From positions 1-64,000 of the forward strand of contig NZ_AUCV01000013.1 of the NCBI RefSeq assembly GCF_000429945.1: a DNA stretch of 64,000 nucleotides, given 5' to 3'. This document shows, one piece after another, positions 54,653 through 63,973 of the stretch (its first letter is position 1; every line of letters starts with the position of its first letter). Source of the DNA: Desulfogranum japonicum DSM 18378. GTDB lineage: Bacteria > Desulfobacterota > Desulfobulbia > Desulfobulbales > Desulfobulbaceae. Made by a program: the position numbers and the translations under genes. The notes under the pieces were generated by a model that did no database searches, was not told the DNA's origin, and saw only the letters and a list, made by a program, of their open reading frames with translations.

Positions 54653-55696
54653 ATGCGACAAGTATACAATATTATTCTCATAATCTGTTTGAACCTGCTG
54701 TTTTTTTCGCTCATACAACCTGTGTATGCCCATGAGTGTCAGCCCCGGGCTGCAGAGAGAACCTTTTTTCAACCCTGGGAAAAATATAACAGCTACACTC
54801 CCGAAGATTGGCATCTCTTTTGGGATCAGCTCGACCAACTGGGCTTTTCACAGATTATTGTTCAATGGACAAGCTGGGATGACGTAAGCTTTTATCAGGA
54901 CACGAGAGTATCCCAACAACACCGCCCTTACCTGCGCGCCCTTTTACAATCAGCAAAATCTGCCGGTTTTTCGGTCTGGCTGGGTTTGCACTATGATCCA
55001 GATTTCTGGAAACAGTTGCCTCCCCACGCCGATGAACAACTCGACAATTACCTCAATAGACGTATTGCCTTTTTTAACCAGGGCATGGAAGCACTTCTTG
55101 ATGTTATTCGCGAGATAGACCCAAGCGGTGAGACCGTCAAAGGCTGGTATATCAGTGACGAAATAGATGATCTCAACTGGCAATCCGCTGCAAAACAGGA
55201 AAAGCTATTCCACTATCTTCAAAGCATATCCTCCACATTATTTACACTGACTCCAGATAAGGAAATTCTAATTTCTGGCTTTGTAAGTGGTGCCATGTCT
55301 CCGGAAAAATGGGCCGCATTTATCAATCAACTTCTTCTTCAGACTCACATTACTACCTTTCTTCTCCAGGATGGAATCGGGGCGGAAAAAATGACGGTAG
55401 CTGCCCTGATCCCTTACCTCAAAGAACTCTCAAAAGTTCCTGTTCCAGCCGGTAAACAGCTTGCAATGATAGTGGAACTGTTTGATATAGCACATGAACA
55501 GGAACATTTTACGACCATAAGTGCAAATTTTATCAGGGTCAATAAACAGCTTCAACTCGCACGCCGGTATTTTGACTCCACGTTGACCGTTTTTTCCGCA
55601 CCAGATCATCTCTTTCCAGGAAAATCTTCACACGACCTCTCTTCAAGATGGATGAATCGTTACCAGCAATGCATTCATACAAAACCTTTTCTGTAG
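54653..55696 (+). CDS. Exported DUF4434 protein, probable TIM-barrel glycosidase
   Basis: The 347-residue protein has a signal peptide (LFFSLIQPVYAHE), then a TIM-barrel-like domain with FFQPWEKYNSYTPEDW, IVQWTSWDD, GFSVWLGLHYDP, GWYISDEIDD and ILISGFVSG. The order is that of the DUF4434 family, distantly related to glycosidases. The Asp/Glu in WYISDEIDD is a candidate catalytic acid. It starts 11 bases after the nfrA-like stop behind GGAGAAAAGC. By position it plays the part of the PgaB hydrolase domain: trimming or freeing the polymer in the periplasm. Activity is inferred only. Confidence 0.75.
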   Translation: MRQVYNIILIICLNLLFFSLIQPVYAHECQPRAAERTFFQPWEKYNSYTPEDWHLFWDQLDQLGFSQIIVQWTSWDDVSFYQDTRVSQQHRPYLRALLQSAKSAGFSVWLGLHYDPDFWKQLPPHADEQLDNYLNRRIAFFNQGMEALLDVIREIDPSGETVKGWYISDEIDDLNWQSAAKQEKLFHYLQSISSTLFTLTPDKEILISGFVSGAMSPEKWAAFINQLLLQTHITTFLLQDGIGAEKMTVAALIPYLKELSKVPVPAGKQLAMIVELFDIAHEQEHFTTISANFIRVNKQLQLARRYFDSTLTVFSAPDHLFPGKSSHDLSSRWMNRYQQCIHTKPFL

Positions 55697-55849
55697 CCAG
55701 CATTTTCGATGGCCTGTTGAAATAACAGCCAACACACTGAAACAATAATTTGTTTCAGCGATAATTCACTACTGGACCGAAATTCGTTCAAAGGCATACA
55801 CCCACTACGCATTCCCCAAACTTTTTCAAATACATTTTAAGGAGTTGTC

Positions 55850-57028
55850 ATGGCCCCAAATACCGCCCCTTACGCCAATTCAGAGGTATGGAAAAAAACG
55901 CATGTATCTGTCCTTATCGGGACTCGTCCTGAAGCAATAAAATTGGCTCCGGTCATTCAAGCATTACAAAAAGATGACCGGTGTACTCCAAAGGTTTTTC
56001 TATCAGGCCAGCATACACATATGTGCACCAATGCCCTGAAAAGCTTTGATATAACAGATGCTACACCTATAACGGATGAGGTACCTGCAGACTATTCTCT
56101 TTCAGGGCAGGCCTCTCATTATCTCAACCATCTCGGTCGGGTGCTAGCCGGGCAGAAAACAGACATTCTCCTTGTCCATGGTGATACAACAACAGGTTTT
56201 ATAGGTGCCTTGGCAGCCTACTACAACCAGATTCCCATTGGTCACGTGGAGGCCGGATTGCGGAGTCATGATCTCTTCAATCCCTACCCTGAAGAGGCAA
56301 ACAGAAGACTCATAGCCCCCCTGGCAAGCTTACTGTTTGCTCCAACCCCTTTGTCTCAAAAGAACCTGCTTCAGGAAAACATAGCTGCTGAAAAAATATT
56401 TGTAACAGGTAATACGGTGGTTGATGCCGTCCAGCAACTTGCCCTTAAGGCACCAGCTATCGATACAATACCCAATTACGCCAAGATTGCAGGGAAATAT
56501 AAACGGTTAATCCTGGTAACCTGCCACCGGAGAGAAAACTGGGGCTTTCCCATGTATGATATCTGCAAAGCAGTTCTCCAGATAATCGATCAATATCAAG
56601 ATGTTGCTGTTGTGCTTCCTGTTCATCCGAATCCCAAGGTAAAAGAAGTTGTTGAAAGTGTACTGATCAACCACCCCCGCGTCTTACTCACTCCACCACT
56701 TAGCTATGGACAACTTATACGTGTCCTTGAAAAAGCACACCTGACCTTAACCGACTCCGGGGGTATTCAGGAGGAAGCACCATCTCTTGAAACCCCTGTT
56801 CTCATTCTTCGCTCAGTAACGGAGCGACCGGAAGCGGTGGAGTCCGGAGTGGCCAAGCTCGTGGGCACGGATAGACAAACCATTTTCTCAGCAACACAGG
56901 CGTTACTTTCGGATTCTGCCCTCTATAGCCAGATGGCCTCATGTGAAAATCCATTTGGTGACGGCCAGGCCTCAAAAAGAATTACAGATATCATTGTCTC
57001 CTGGTCACAAAAACGCAAAGACCAATAA
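55850..57028 (+). CDS. wecB: UDP-N-acetylglucosamine 2-epimerase (non-hydrolysing)
   Basis: WecB interconverts UDP-GlcNAc and UDP-ManNAc. The 392-residue protein has the family motifs GTRPEAIKLAPVIQAL, LVHGDTTTGFIGA, GHVEAGLRSHDLFNPYPEEANRRL, VTGNTVVDAV, CHRRENWG and TDSGGIQEEAPSL. The usual activator-binding and catalytic residues (Asp, Glu, His in these motifs) are present. Its place between the DUF4434 and DUF2334 genes points to supply of UDP-ManNAc for the NfrB-like synthase rather than for a general pathway. AAGGAG precedes the ATG. Confidence 0.95.
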   Translation: MAPNTAPYANSEVWKKTHVSVLIGTRPEAIKLAPVIQALQKDDRCTPKVFLSGQHTHMCTNALKSFDITDATPITDEVPADYSLSGQASHYLNHLGRVLAGQKTDILLVHGDTTTGFIGALAAYYNQIPIGHVEAGLRSHDLFNPYPEEANRRLIAPLASLLFAPTPLSQKNLLQENIAAEKIFVTGNTVVDAVQQLALKAPAIDTIPNYAKIAGKYKRLILVTCHRRENWGFPMYDICKAVLQIIDQYQDVAVVLPVHPNPKVKEVVESVLINHPRVLLTPPLSYGQLIRVLEKAHLTLTDSGGIQEEAPSLETPVLILRSVTERPEAVESGVAKLVGTDRQTIFSATQALLSDSALYSQMASCENPFGDGQASKRITDIIVSWSQKRKDQ

Positions 57029-57177
57029 CCAGACAATTGTGCAGGTATCCCGGATATCTCTCGACTTACCCAAGCAAACGCTTACCCCCAAATGGTAACA
57101 GAGTGTTTTTAAGAAATATCGTAAAAAGCAACCCCAGGCGTCTTGCCTGATGTCATTGACTGAAAAAGGAGGAAGAA

Positions 57178-58911
57178 ATGAATGCATTACACAAAAAAAA
57201 GCGAGCCGGCATATGGCCATACCTTGCCGCTCTGCTAGTGTTACTCACCGTATTTTGCCAGGAAAATCATGCGCATTGCCATTACCCGCAGGACAGGGTT
57301 CTGATTCTTTATGATAGCGCGGGAGAATATGCAGATACGGGGTTATCAAACGCCATACTACTCAGAAATCTTCTTGGCCATTTTGATGTTGAGATTACTT
57401 CAAAGCCGGTAACTGAATATCGTGAAGGAGAAATGGATAACAAGCTGGCTACATTTTATGTAGGAACGACGTTTAACGAACCGTCATACTATGACCTGAC
57501 GTCAACAGAGTACAGCAGATATCAAACCTTTTTAGAAGATGCAGCCACCACAGATGCCACCGTTGTTTGGATGAATTATAATTTGTGGCTTCTTGACGAG
57601 ACCCTGGCAACTCTGGGTTCAAGTCTCAACGAACAATATGGATTTTCGTATTTTGCCGCTGAAAACAGTGGCTACAATCGAGTTAACTATAAAAACACAG
57701 TCCTTAATAAAGGCGTGGTTACCTTTGCCAATGTAGGATCCAGCCTGGATGGGTGCACCTCAGAAGGAGGCAATACCTATGCTTGTGCAACTGAACTGAA
57801 CAAAATTATTATAAATGATTCATCTATGGTAAATACCCATGCAACCACTTTTTCGACAATAAATGAAGAGGCTGGTGAAGAACCGTACATGATCCAATCT
57901 GATAACTTATGGTTTATCGGCGATGTACCATTCATGTATTTTTCAGAAGAAGACCGATACCTTGCTTTTTCTGACCTGCTTCATGAAATATTGGAGACCG
58001 ATGCCAGTGAAAAACATTACGCACTCCTGCGCCTGGAAGATGTAGGGCCAGGCACTGACCTGGAGGCACTCAAAGAAATAACCGACTATCTGGAGACTGT
58101 TAACATTCCTTATTCCGTTGCCACCATCTCGTACAATTACGATGGTGAGACATGGTCTCGTCTCAGTTCTTCAGATATTGGTAGTCATTTACGCAGGCTA
58201 TCGTACAACAAATACTATCGATCCAAACCAAATGTTACATTTGTTGCTCATGGCAAGACACACCAGAGTCGATTTGCAGCAAACCCGTATGACGCAATAA
58301 GTGGAAATGATTTTGAATTTTATCGAGTCACCATGAATTCGGACAATTCACTCAATTTCGTCTCACCACTTCCCGAAGACTCAAGGAGTTGGGCATACAA
58401 GAAAATGCTTGGAGCCTATTACGAACTCTCACGCACTGGCTGCAAGGCCTTTGCATGGGAAGCCCCCCATTACACAGCCAGCAGTAACTCTTATTATGGT
58501 ATTAAAAATCTCTATTCAATCCATTATGGACGGATGACCTACTTTGTCGACAGTCAAGATTCCATCCAGCCGACCTTTTTACGTTGTTTCTGGAAACATC
58601 GGCATGAACCATGGTACGTGACATCCCTTGATATGCTGGGACAATTCTTTCCTTATCCCATTTATAACGACAGGTATGGCTACAAGATTGTTCCTGAAAA
58701 CATAGGCTATTACGAACCTGAACCTTTTGATGGCTACAGACCATTATATCCTGAAGATCTTATCCGCCATGCGGAAAAAGCTCTGGTTGTTCGCGATGGT
58801 TATGCCAGTTTCTTCTACCATCCTGATCTTGGTGTTGAGGGGCTTCAGCAAATCATCGAAGGTATCCAGAATCTTGGTTACGAATTTATCGCTGCGGATA
58901 CCATTTTCTAA
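57178..58911 (+). CDS. Exported DUF2334 protein, polysaccharide-deacetylase-like
   Basis: The 577-residue protein has a signal peptide or anchor (IWPYLAALLVLLTVFCQENHA), an N-terminal region of about 240 residues with a flavodoxin-like start (RVLILYDSAGEYADTGLSN), and a C-terminal DUF2334 domain of the NodB/polysaccharide deacetylase superfamily. Landmarks are LRLEDVGPGTDLEAL (metal-binding Asp region), FVAHGKTHQS (His motif), CKAFAWEAPHYTAS and YASFFYHPDLGVEG. It would remove acetyl groups from an amino-sugar polymer, as PgaB does for PNAG. GGAGG precedes the ATG. It closes the five-gene cluster; a 740-base gap follows. Confidence 0.8.
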   Translation: MNALHKKKRAGIWPYLAALLVLLTVFCQENHAHCHYPQDRVLILYDSAGEYADTGLSNAILLRNLLGHFDVEITSKPVTEYREGEMDNKLATFYVGTTFNEPSYYDLTSTEYSRYQTFLEDAATTDATVVWMNYNLWLLDETLATLGSSLNEQYGFSYFAAENSGYNRVNYKNTVLNKGVVTFANVGSSLDGCTSEGGNTYACATELNKIIINDSSMVNTHATTFSTINEEAGEEPYMIQSDNLWFIGDVPFMYFSEEDRYLAFSDLLHEILETDASEKHYALLRLEDVGPGTDLEALKEITDYLETVNIPYSVATISYNYDGETWSRLSSSDIGSHLRRLSYNKYYRSKPNVTFVAHGKTHQSRFAANPYDAISGNDFEFYRVTMNSDNSLNFVSPLPEDSRSWAYKKMLGAYYELSRTGCKAFAWEAPHYTASSNSYYGIKNLYSIHYGRMTYFVDSQDSIQPTFLRCFWKHRHEPWYVTSLDMLGQFFPYPIYNDRYGYKIVPENIGYYEPEPFDGYRPLYPEDLIRHAEKALVVRDGYASFFYHPDLGVEGLQQIIEGIQNLGYEFIAADTIF

Positions 58912-59652
58912 GCAGCGTTATCGAGAACAAGATAAAAACAAATCAAAAGTTTCTCGTTACCGCTGGGCGAAGGGCGACGAGACAAGGCAAGTGTCGAGTC
59001 AGTATCAATATTCATAACCACGAAGAGCGCAAGAAGTGCATTGTATAACCCGTACAAACTGAATCACAGTGTATTTTTTCTGTTCTGAGTTTGTGCAGGT
59101 TATGCTTCAATGTATTGGCCGTATATGAACTTTAATTGGTATCGGCTCATATTTGCAGACATGGCCACTTACTGAATCAAGAAAACGGTGAGATTGTGAA
59201 AGCCCAGCGAGCCCCAATCTCACCATATTTATGGGCCTGTTTTCATCCCACTCCGTTCGCAGGCTCTACACTATTGTGACTTCGTCTTTTCCTCTCAAAA
59301 TGCAAGCAATACGCCTTTCTTATCTCCATCAGGAAGCGCAGGCGCCAGGTACGAACTCTTCAACCGCCGGGCGGGAGGCTTCAAGCTGTACGCCCTTGCG
59401 ACAATCTTATCGCCAATGACATTGACTGTACACCGGATTTTAACGTGAAGTAATTGCTCTTTTATTATTTCCTTAAAAAATATCGCGTAATTTCCAAATA
59501 TATGTTTGGCCAGCAAAAAAATCAGTCCATACAGCGATTCTCCCCTGTCCCTACCTCGCATTTGTGCTACATTAATTACTCTTTCATGCACAACTTATTG
59601 TGTTTAATTTTTTTTTCAGAATCACTCTTCCCTACGGTTAAGTATTAATCTC
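58912..59652. other. Intergenic region after the polysaccharide locus
   Basis: No supported gene. A 10-bp perfect stem lies at 59187-59224. The last 200 bases are AT-rich and should contain the ppnN promoter. Short frames (59231-59419, 59295-59591, 59454-59648) lack ribosome sites and homology. Confidence 0.4.
59187..59224 (+). terminator. Hairpin downstream of the polysaccharide locus
   Basis: GGTGAGATTG pairs with CAATCTCACC around an 18-base loop; the following ATATTTATGGG is only partly T-rich, so termination strength is uncertain. Confidence 0.5.
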
Positions 59653-61023
59653 ATGCAATACCCTGTCATAACATCTCAAATTTCGCCCAATGGCGACCTT
59701 GATATTCTTTCCCGACTGGAAATCGAAAAACTTCTCAATACAAGTAAAGGCCCCCTTTATCCTTTGTTTCGAAGTTGTTCACTTGCAGTTCTAAACTATG
59801 GAGATTACCTGGATAATGGAAAAGAACTCCTTGAAAGATACACGGAGTTTTCTATTGAAATCATCCGGGAAGAACGTGGCATAAAACTGGATCTCTTCAA
59901 TGCTCCGGCAGAAGCTTTTGTTGACGGCATAATGATCAAAGGGATCAGAGAACATCTCTTTGCTGTTCTCAGAGATATCATCTACGTAGACGATGCCATT
60001 AACAACAATCCTAAATTTGACCTGACCTCCTCCACAGGTATTACCAATGCGGTTTTCCATATCCTGCGCAATGCTCGAGTTCTGAAGCCAAATAGAGACC
60101 CAAATATGGTGGTCTGCTGGGGGGGACATTCAATTTCTCAAGAAGAATATGACTACACAAAAGAAGTCGGCTATCAATTAGGTTTACGTGGGATGGATAT
60201 CTGCACAGGGTGCGGGCCGGGAGCAATGAAAGGGCCAATGAAAGGAGCAGCTATTGGTCATGCCAAGCAGCGTAACTATCAGGGCCATTATTTAGGCATT
60301 ACTGAACCTGGCATCATTGCTGCCGAATCTCCTAATCCCATTGTCAATGATCTTGTAATTATGCCTGATATTGAAAAACGCCTGGAAGCCTTTGTGCGTA
60401 CAGGACACTCTTTTATCATATTTCCCGGAGGAGTGGGCACAACTGAAGAGTTACTCTATCTGCTGGGCATACTTCTGGCACCTCAAAACCGACACATTCC
60501 TTTTCCTCTCACCTTGACAGGACCAGCGGCATCTGCTGAATATTTCAGGCAAATTGATGCTTTTATTCAGGCCACTCTGGGTTCTGAAGCGCAGGAGTTG
60601 TACAGTATTATCATTGACGATCCCATTGAAGTTGCACTGCGGGCTAAAAAAAGTATCGAGCAGGTCCGCCAGTTTCGCAAACTCTATGATGATGCATATT
60701 ACTATAACTGGCTTTTGCATGTGGATTACGATTTTCAGCAACCATTTATTCCTACCCACGAGAATATGAGTGCATTAAACTTGCATCTGAATCAAGAAAA
60801 ACATCAATTGGCTTCAGATATGAGAAGGGCTTTTTCAGGCATAGTCTCAGGCAATGTGAAAGAAGCTGGAATTCGAGCCATTGAAGAAAACGGCCTTTTT
60901 GAACTGCATGGGGACAAAGAAGTTATGGACCCTATGGACAAACTGCTTACTTCGTTTATCAAAGACAACAGGATGAAACTTCCTACCACCAAATATACCC
61001 CTTGTTATCAACTGATTTCCTGA
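59653..61023 (+). CDS. ppnN: Pyrimidine/purine nucleotide 5'-monophosphate nucleosidase PpnN
   Basis: PpnN hydrolyses nucleoside monophosphates to base and ribose 5-phosphate and in E. coli is controlled by (p)ppGpp. The 456-residue protein aligns end to end with E. coli YgdH: N-terminal SRLEIEKL...LFRSCSLAVLNYG, the LOG-family core MVVCWGGHSI, GMDICTGCGPGAMKGPMKGA, IIFPGGVGTTEELLYLLGIL, and the C-terminal AFSGIVSGNVKEAGIRAIEENG...KLPTTKYTPCY. It is monocistronic. Confidence 0.96.
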   Translation: MQYPVITSQISPNGDLDILSRLEIEKLLNTSKGPLYPLFRSCSLAVLNYGDYLDNGKELLERYTEFSIEIIREERGIKLDLFNAPAEAFVDGIMIKGIREHLFAVLRDIIYVDDAINNNPKFDLTSSTGITNAVFHILRNARVLKPNRDPNMVVCWGGHSISQEEYDYTKEVGYQLGLRGMDICTGCGPGAMKGPMKGAAIGHAKQRNYQGHYLGITEPGIIAAESPNPIVNDLVIMPDIEKRLEAFVRTGHSFIIFPGGVGTTEELLYLLGILLAPQNRHIPFPLTLTGPAASAEYFRQIDAFIQATLGSEAQELYSIIIDDPIEVALRAKKSIEQVRQFRKLYDDAYYYNWLLHVDYDFQQPFIPTHENMSALNLHLNQEKHQLASDMRRAFSGIVSGNVKEAGIRAIEENGLFELHGDKEVMDPMDKLLTSFIKDNRMKLPTTKYTPCYQLIS

Positions 61024-61099
61024 TCATAGTATAACCACCTAAATATATAAGGTATGATTCCATTTCCATTTTGATCCATATGCAAAAGGAGAAAACCCC

Positions 61100-61687
61100 A
61101 TGGCTGTAAAAAATATTCTTATGCTTGTTGGTGATTTTGTAGAAGATTATGAAGTTATGGTCCCTTTTCAGATGCTGCTGATGGTGGGACACAATGTCCA
61201 CGCTGTATGCCCTGACAAAAAGGCTGGTGAAACCATACGAACCGCTATTCATGATTTCGAGGGTGACCAGACGTATACAGAAAAACCTGGTCACAATTTC
61301 CTTCTCAATGCCACATTTGCAGAAGTACAAGTCGAGGATTACGACGCACTTGTGATCCCCGGTGGTCGTGCACCTGAATATATCAGACTCAACGAACGGG
61401 TTCTGGATATTGTGCGGCATTTTGCCGAACACGACAAACCAATTGCCTCTGTCTGTCATGGGCAGCAGGTTCTCGTTACAGCAGGCGTCGTAGAGGGGAA
61501 AACATGTACAGCTTATCCAGCTGTTCGGCCAGATCTGGAACGTGCAGGTGCTACCTGGTGCGATGTTAACGACACGTTTACCAATGCCCATGTCGATGGA
61601 AAATTGGTCACGGCCCCGGCATGGCCAGCCCATCCCGAATGGATGAAAAAATTTCTCCAGGTCCTGGGAAGCACCATAGAGCCATAA
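61100..61687 (+). CDS. DJ-1/PfpI-family protein
   Basis: The 195-residue protein has the DJ-1/PfpI (class I glutamine amidotransferase-like) fold: [38 protein letters not shown] and the nucleophile elbow [13 protein letters not shown] with Cys-His. The family includes glyoxalases, chaperones and peptidases; this member resembles the YhbO/PfpI branch with an N-terminal glutamate placed to activate the Cys. AAAGGAG precedes the ATG. It lies 76 bases after ppnN. Confidence 0.9.
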   Translation: MAVKNILMLVGDFVEDYEVMVPFQMLLMVGHNVHAVCPDKKAGETIRTAIHDFEGDQTYTEKPGHNFLLNATFAEVQVEDYDALVIPGGRAPEYIRLNERVLDIVRHFAEHDKPIASVCHGQQVLVTAGVVEGKTCTAYPAVRPDLERAGATWCDVNDTFTNAHVDGKLVTAPAWPAHPEWMKKFLQVLGSTIEP

Positions 61688-61934
61688 TCCATCACTTGTA
61701 TGGCCGAATCATACCTCGATGCTCCCGGTTATAACGGGTGTATCGAGGTAGTAATTTCCGTTTTCTTCCTTCTGAAGGGTAGTCTTAAAAAAAACAGCCT
61801 GCTATAATACTGTAATCCGTATCGCTTATGAGCATTTCCCAAGCGAGTTACTCCCTGTCCATCATGTATAATTGGCCAGAAACTTTCCTCATTAATCAAA
61901 CTTTTTATTATCCAGCTTCGGTGTGGCAAACAAT

Positions 61935-62318
61935 ATGATCAGAGACTTAACCCTAGCATCCAAAGCATCCTGCAACAAGGAAGAACAGGAAACCCTCGTT
62001 CCAATAGTGAAGCAACTCACAGAATTAGGCAATATTGCATTTAAACGCGGCCTTCTCGCCCTGGAAGGCGAACTGATGAAAATACAGGATCCTTTCCTGG
62101 CACTGGGAATAGCTTTACTGATTGATGGTTTGGATCAAGACAGTTTAAAAAACATCCTCGATTCAGATATTTACTATAACGAATCCACCGGTGTTGAGCT
62201 CATGAAAAAACTTATCATTCGTGAAGGGGTATTGCGTATCCAGGCGGGTGACACTTCCAGAACTATTCTCATAGCAACCAAAATATTTCTGGGAAAATTA
62301 GACAATTCGTACTGGTAG
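61935..62318 (+). CDS. Small soluble protein resembling the cytoplasmic segment of MotA
   Basis: The 127-residue product contains LGNIAFKRGLLALEGEL-MKIQDPFLALGIALLIDGLDQDSLKNIL, closely like the cytoplasmic domain of MotA (REGLLALE...KIEDPFL...LVVDG-D), yet it has no membrane segments. It may be a soluble relative that arose from a stator protein. Function is unknown. ATG at 61935 and GTG at 61923 are both possible; neither has a good ribosome site. Confidence 0.6.
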   Translation: MIRDLTLASKASCNKEEQETLVPIVKQLTELGNIAFKRGLLALEGELMKIQDPFLALGIALLIDGLDQDSLKNILDSDIYYNESTGVELMKKLIIREGVLRIQAGDTSRTILIATKIFLGKLDNSYW

Positions 62319-62687
62319 GAACGTTGGGGGACAGCTACTCCCCGTACACGTGTATTCGTTATGACTGCTTATGTGGGGACAACGTTTCTATATCCTCTTA
62401 GGGTCACGGTAAAAAATAAATTATCCAATCTTGCTTGTCTTTCAGCTCGGTATCGTCGTCGCGTCAATGGCTCAATACGGCCAGTATGGAACCATTGGCG
62501 CGACGCGCGTTACCAAAGACCGATATCCTACGCAATGTATTGATATGTATTATTTTCCGCGACCCTTATCTTTAAGCAGTTTCAATAGTGTTTATCTTCA
62601 ACAATATGCAATCATACCTGTCCTGCGCAAAACCTACTTGCGCATGTTAACGTTGATGCTATTGGGGTATCAGTCCAAAGGATAGGC
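62319..62687. other. Intergenic region containing repeat copy C
   Basis: Apart from the repeat at 62399-62568, no gene is supported. AAAGGA just before 62688 serves the next gene. Confidence 0.4.
62399..62568. repeat. MITE-like palindromic repeat, copy C
   Basis: This full-length member has ends TTAGGGTCACGG and CCGCGACCCTTA. Inner arm GGTATCGTCGTCGCGTCAATGG faces CCATTGGCGCGACGCGCGTTACC. It shares ATTATCCAATCTTGCTTGTC with copies A and B. No ORF is supported. Confidence 0.9.
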
Positions 62688-62954
62688 ATGATTGCATGCA
62701 TGGTGACAATTATGCTCGATGGCAAATTTATTTCCCTTTCACGTGAAGCTCAGGAGAAACATGTTCAAGAGCATTTCAAATATAAAGAAAGCTCTGGCTG
62801 GTATACAGCGGATAATGAATTCGCAGGCAGCACTATTGGAGATGTTATTGCAGCTCTCATCGATCTTGAAGATGCTGAAATCAATTCCATTGGCGATTGC
62901 ATGAGTGGATTTTGCGTTACTCCGCCTAAACTTCGCGATTTTGTCAGAAAGTAA
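62688..62954 (+). CDS. Small unknown protein
   Basis: The 88-residue product (MIACMVTIMLDGKFISLSRE...DFVRK) is not recognised. It is acidic in the middle, with no membrane segment or signal peptide, and a single pair of C-terminal cysteines around GDCMSGFC. AAAGGA five bases upstream supports the start, which makes a real gene likely. It follows repeat copy C by about 120 bases. Confidence 0.55.
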   Translation: MIACMVTIMLDGKFISLSREAQEKHVQEHFKYKESSGWYTADNEFAGSTIGDVIAALIDLEDAEINSIGDCMSGFCVTPPKLRDFVRK

Positions 62955-63026
62955 AGAGGCCGATCCGTTTGCAACCATTCGCCAAGTGACAAAATTCGTG
63001 GGAGCCCCCCCTATAATGATCACACA

Positions 63027-63515
63027 CTATTTTCTCCGGTGGTATGCAGCAGCATCCTTGATCAGGCCCACCACTTTTGAGTCAGGTGCGTAGGCGGTTT
63101 TTGCCAACTCACCCTGACAGGAAGGTAGCGTCTCCATGAGAAGAGTGTAAAAACCTTTTTCATCGTCAAGCTGCACACCTTCATCTTTGAGGCGAGCAAC
63201 GGTCAGAGGACGAACCATGACAGTACCATCCAATAAGCGAAGAGCTGTAACATATACGCATGCACTGTGCTTCTTGCCACCTTCAAATGCTTTTGTATAA
63301 GGCTCCCAGCGACGAACCAACTCATGGAGCACAGAGGTCACAACTTCTTGTGGCCCTGGAAAAAATTCCCCTTTCCCAAAAACATTGCCGAGCACCAGGC
63401 GCAGTTCTTCGGTGTCGATCTGCGCCATATTTTCCTGTGTAAACTGCATGACCTGGTCACTCAGTTCAAAAAAAGCAGACTGATGTTCCCCAAACACGTA
63501 AATAAACTGCCCCAT
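63027..63515 (-). CDS. Unknown soluble protein, 162 residues
   Basis: The product (MGQFIYVFGEHQSAFFELSD...) is not assignable to a family. It is helical, soluble and mildly acidic, without cysteines that suggest a cluster apart from two isolated ones. A strong AGGGGG four to five bases upstream fixes the ATG at 63515; seven further upstream codons would place the ribosome site inside the gene. The neighbourhood offers no functional hint. Confidence 0.65.
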   Translation of the reverse strand: MGQFIYVFGEHQSAFFELSDQVMQFTQENMAQIDTEELRLVLGNVFGKGEFFPGPQEVVTSVLHELVRRWEPYTKAFEGGKKHSACVYVTALRLLDGTVMVRPLTVARLKDEGVQLDDEKGFYTLLMETLPSCQGELAKTAYAPDSKVVGLIKDAAAYHRRK

Positions 63516-63742
63516 ACTTCCCCCTTTGCTTTTCACGCTATCAACGCCGCTTCAGTTCAGAAATTCCCTCTTAGAGCAGACACCGCCTGCAGTTTTTTCG
63601 GGCAAACTCCAGGCGGTTTGCATAAGCCCCGCAATAACCATCCGTGAGAATCTGGAAGTAACGCAAGACGAACCTGTTTCTTGTGGCAAATGTTTAAGAC
63701 GAATAGATGCCAGCTTCAACAGGTACAGTATCTGTGTACAGA
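63516..63742. other. Spacer with a small hairpin
   Basis: ACCGCCTG (about 63579) and CAGGCGGT (about 63611) form an 8-bp stem with a 20-base loop on a T-rich background. No gene is supported. Confidence 0.4.
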
Positions 63743-63973
63743 TTAACAACCTTCCAAAGCTGCCTTCCCCTTAGTCTCAACCTTTTCACGGACCGCATTT
63801 GCCTGTTCGATAGGCTGTTTAATACTCTCAGCAGCCTCATGTCCCAATTGCTCTTGTTGTTCTGTAATGCTTTTTTCTTGCTTTTCCTGGGAATTATCTG
63901 AACATGATTGAGTACCTGCACAAATAAGAATAGCGGTTGCGACAATCAAAAAATACCGACAATATACGTTCAT
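63743..63973 (-). CDS. Small exported, possibly lipid-anchored helical protein
   Basis: The 76-residue product has an N-terminal hydrophobic segment (YFLIVATAILICAGTQSC) ending in a Cys that could be lipidated, although TQSC is a poor lipobox. A charged helical region rich in Glu, Gln and Lys follows and ends LEGC. Such tiny lipoproteins are common in Desulfobulbales-like genomes, but no family is recognised. AAGGAAAC precedes the ATG. Confidence 0.55.
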   Translation of the reverse strand: MNVYCRYFLIVATAILICAGTQSCSDNSQEKQEKSITEQQEQLGHEAAESIKQPIEQANAVREKVETKGKAALEGC

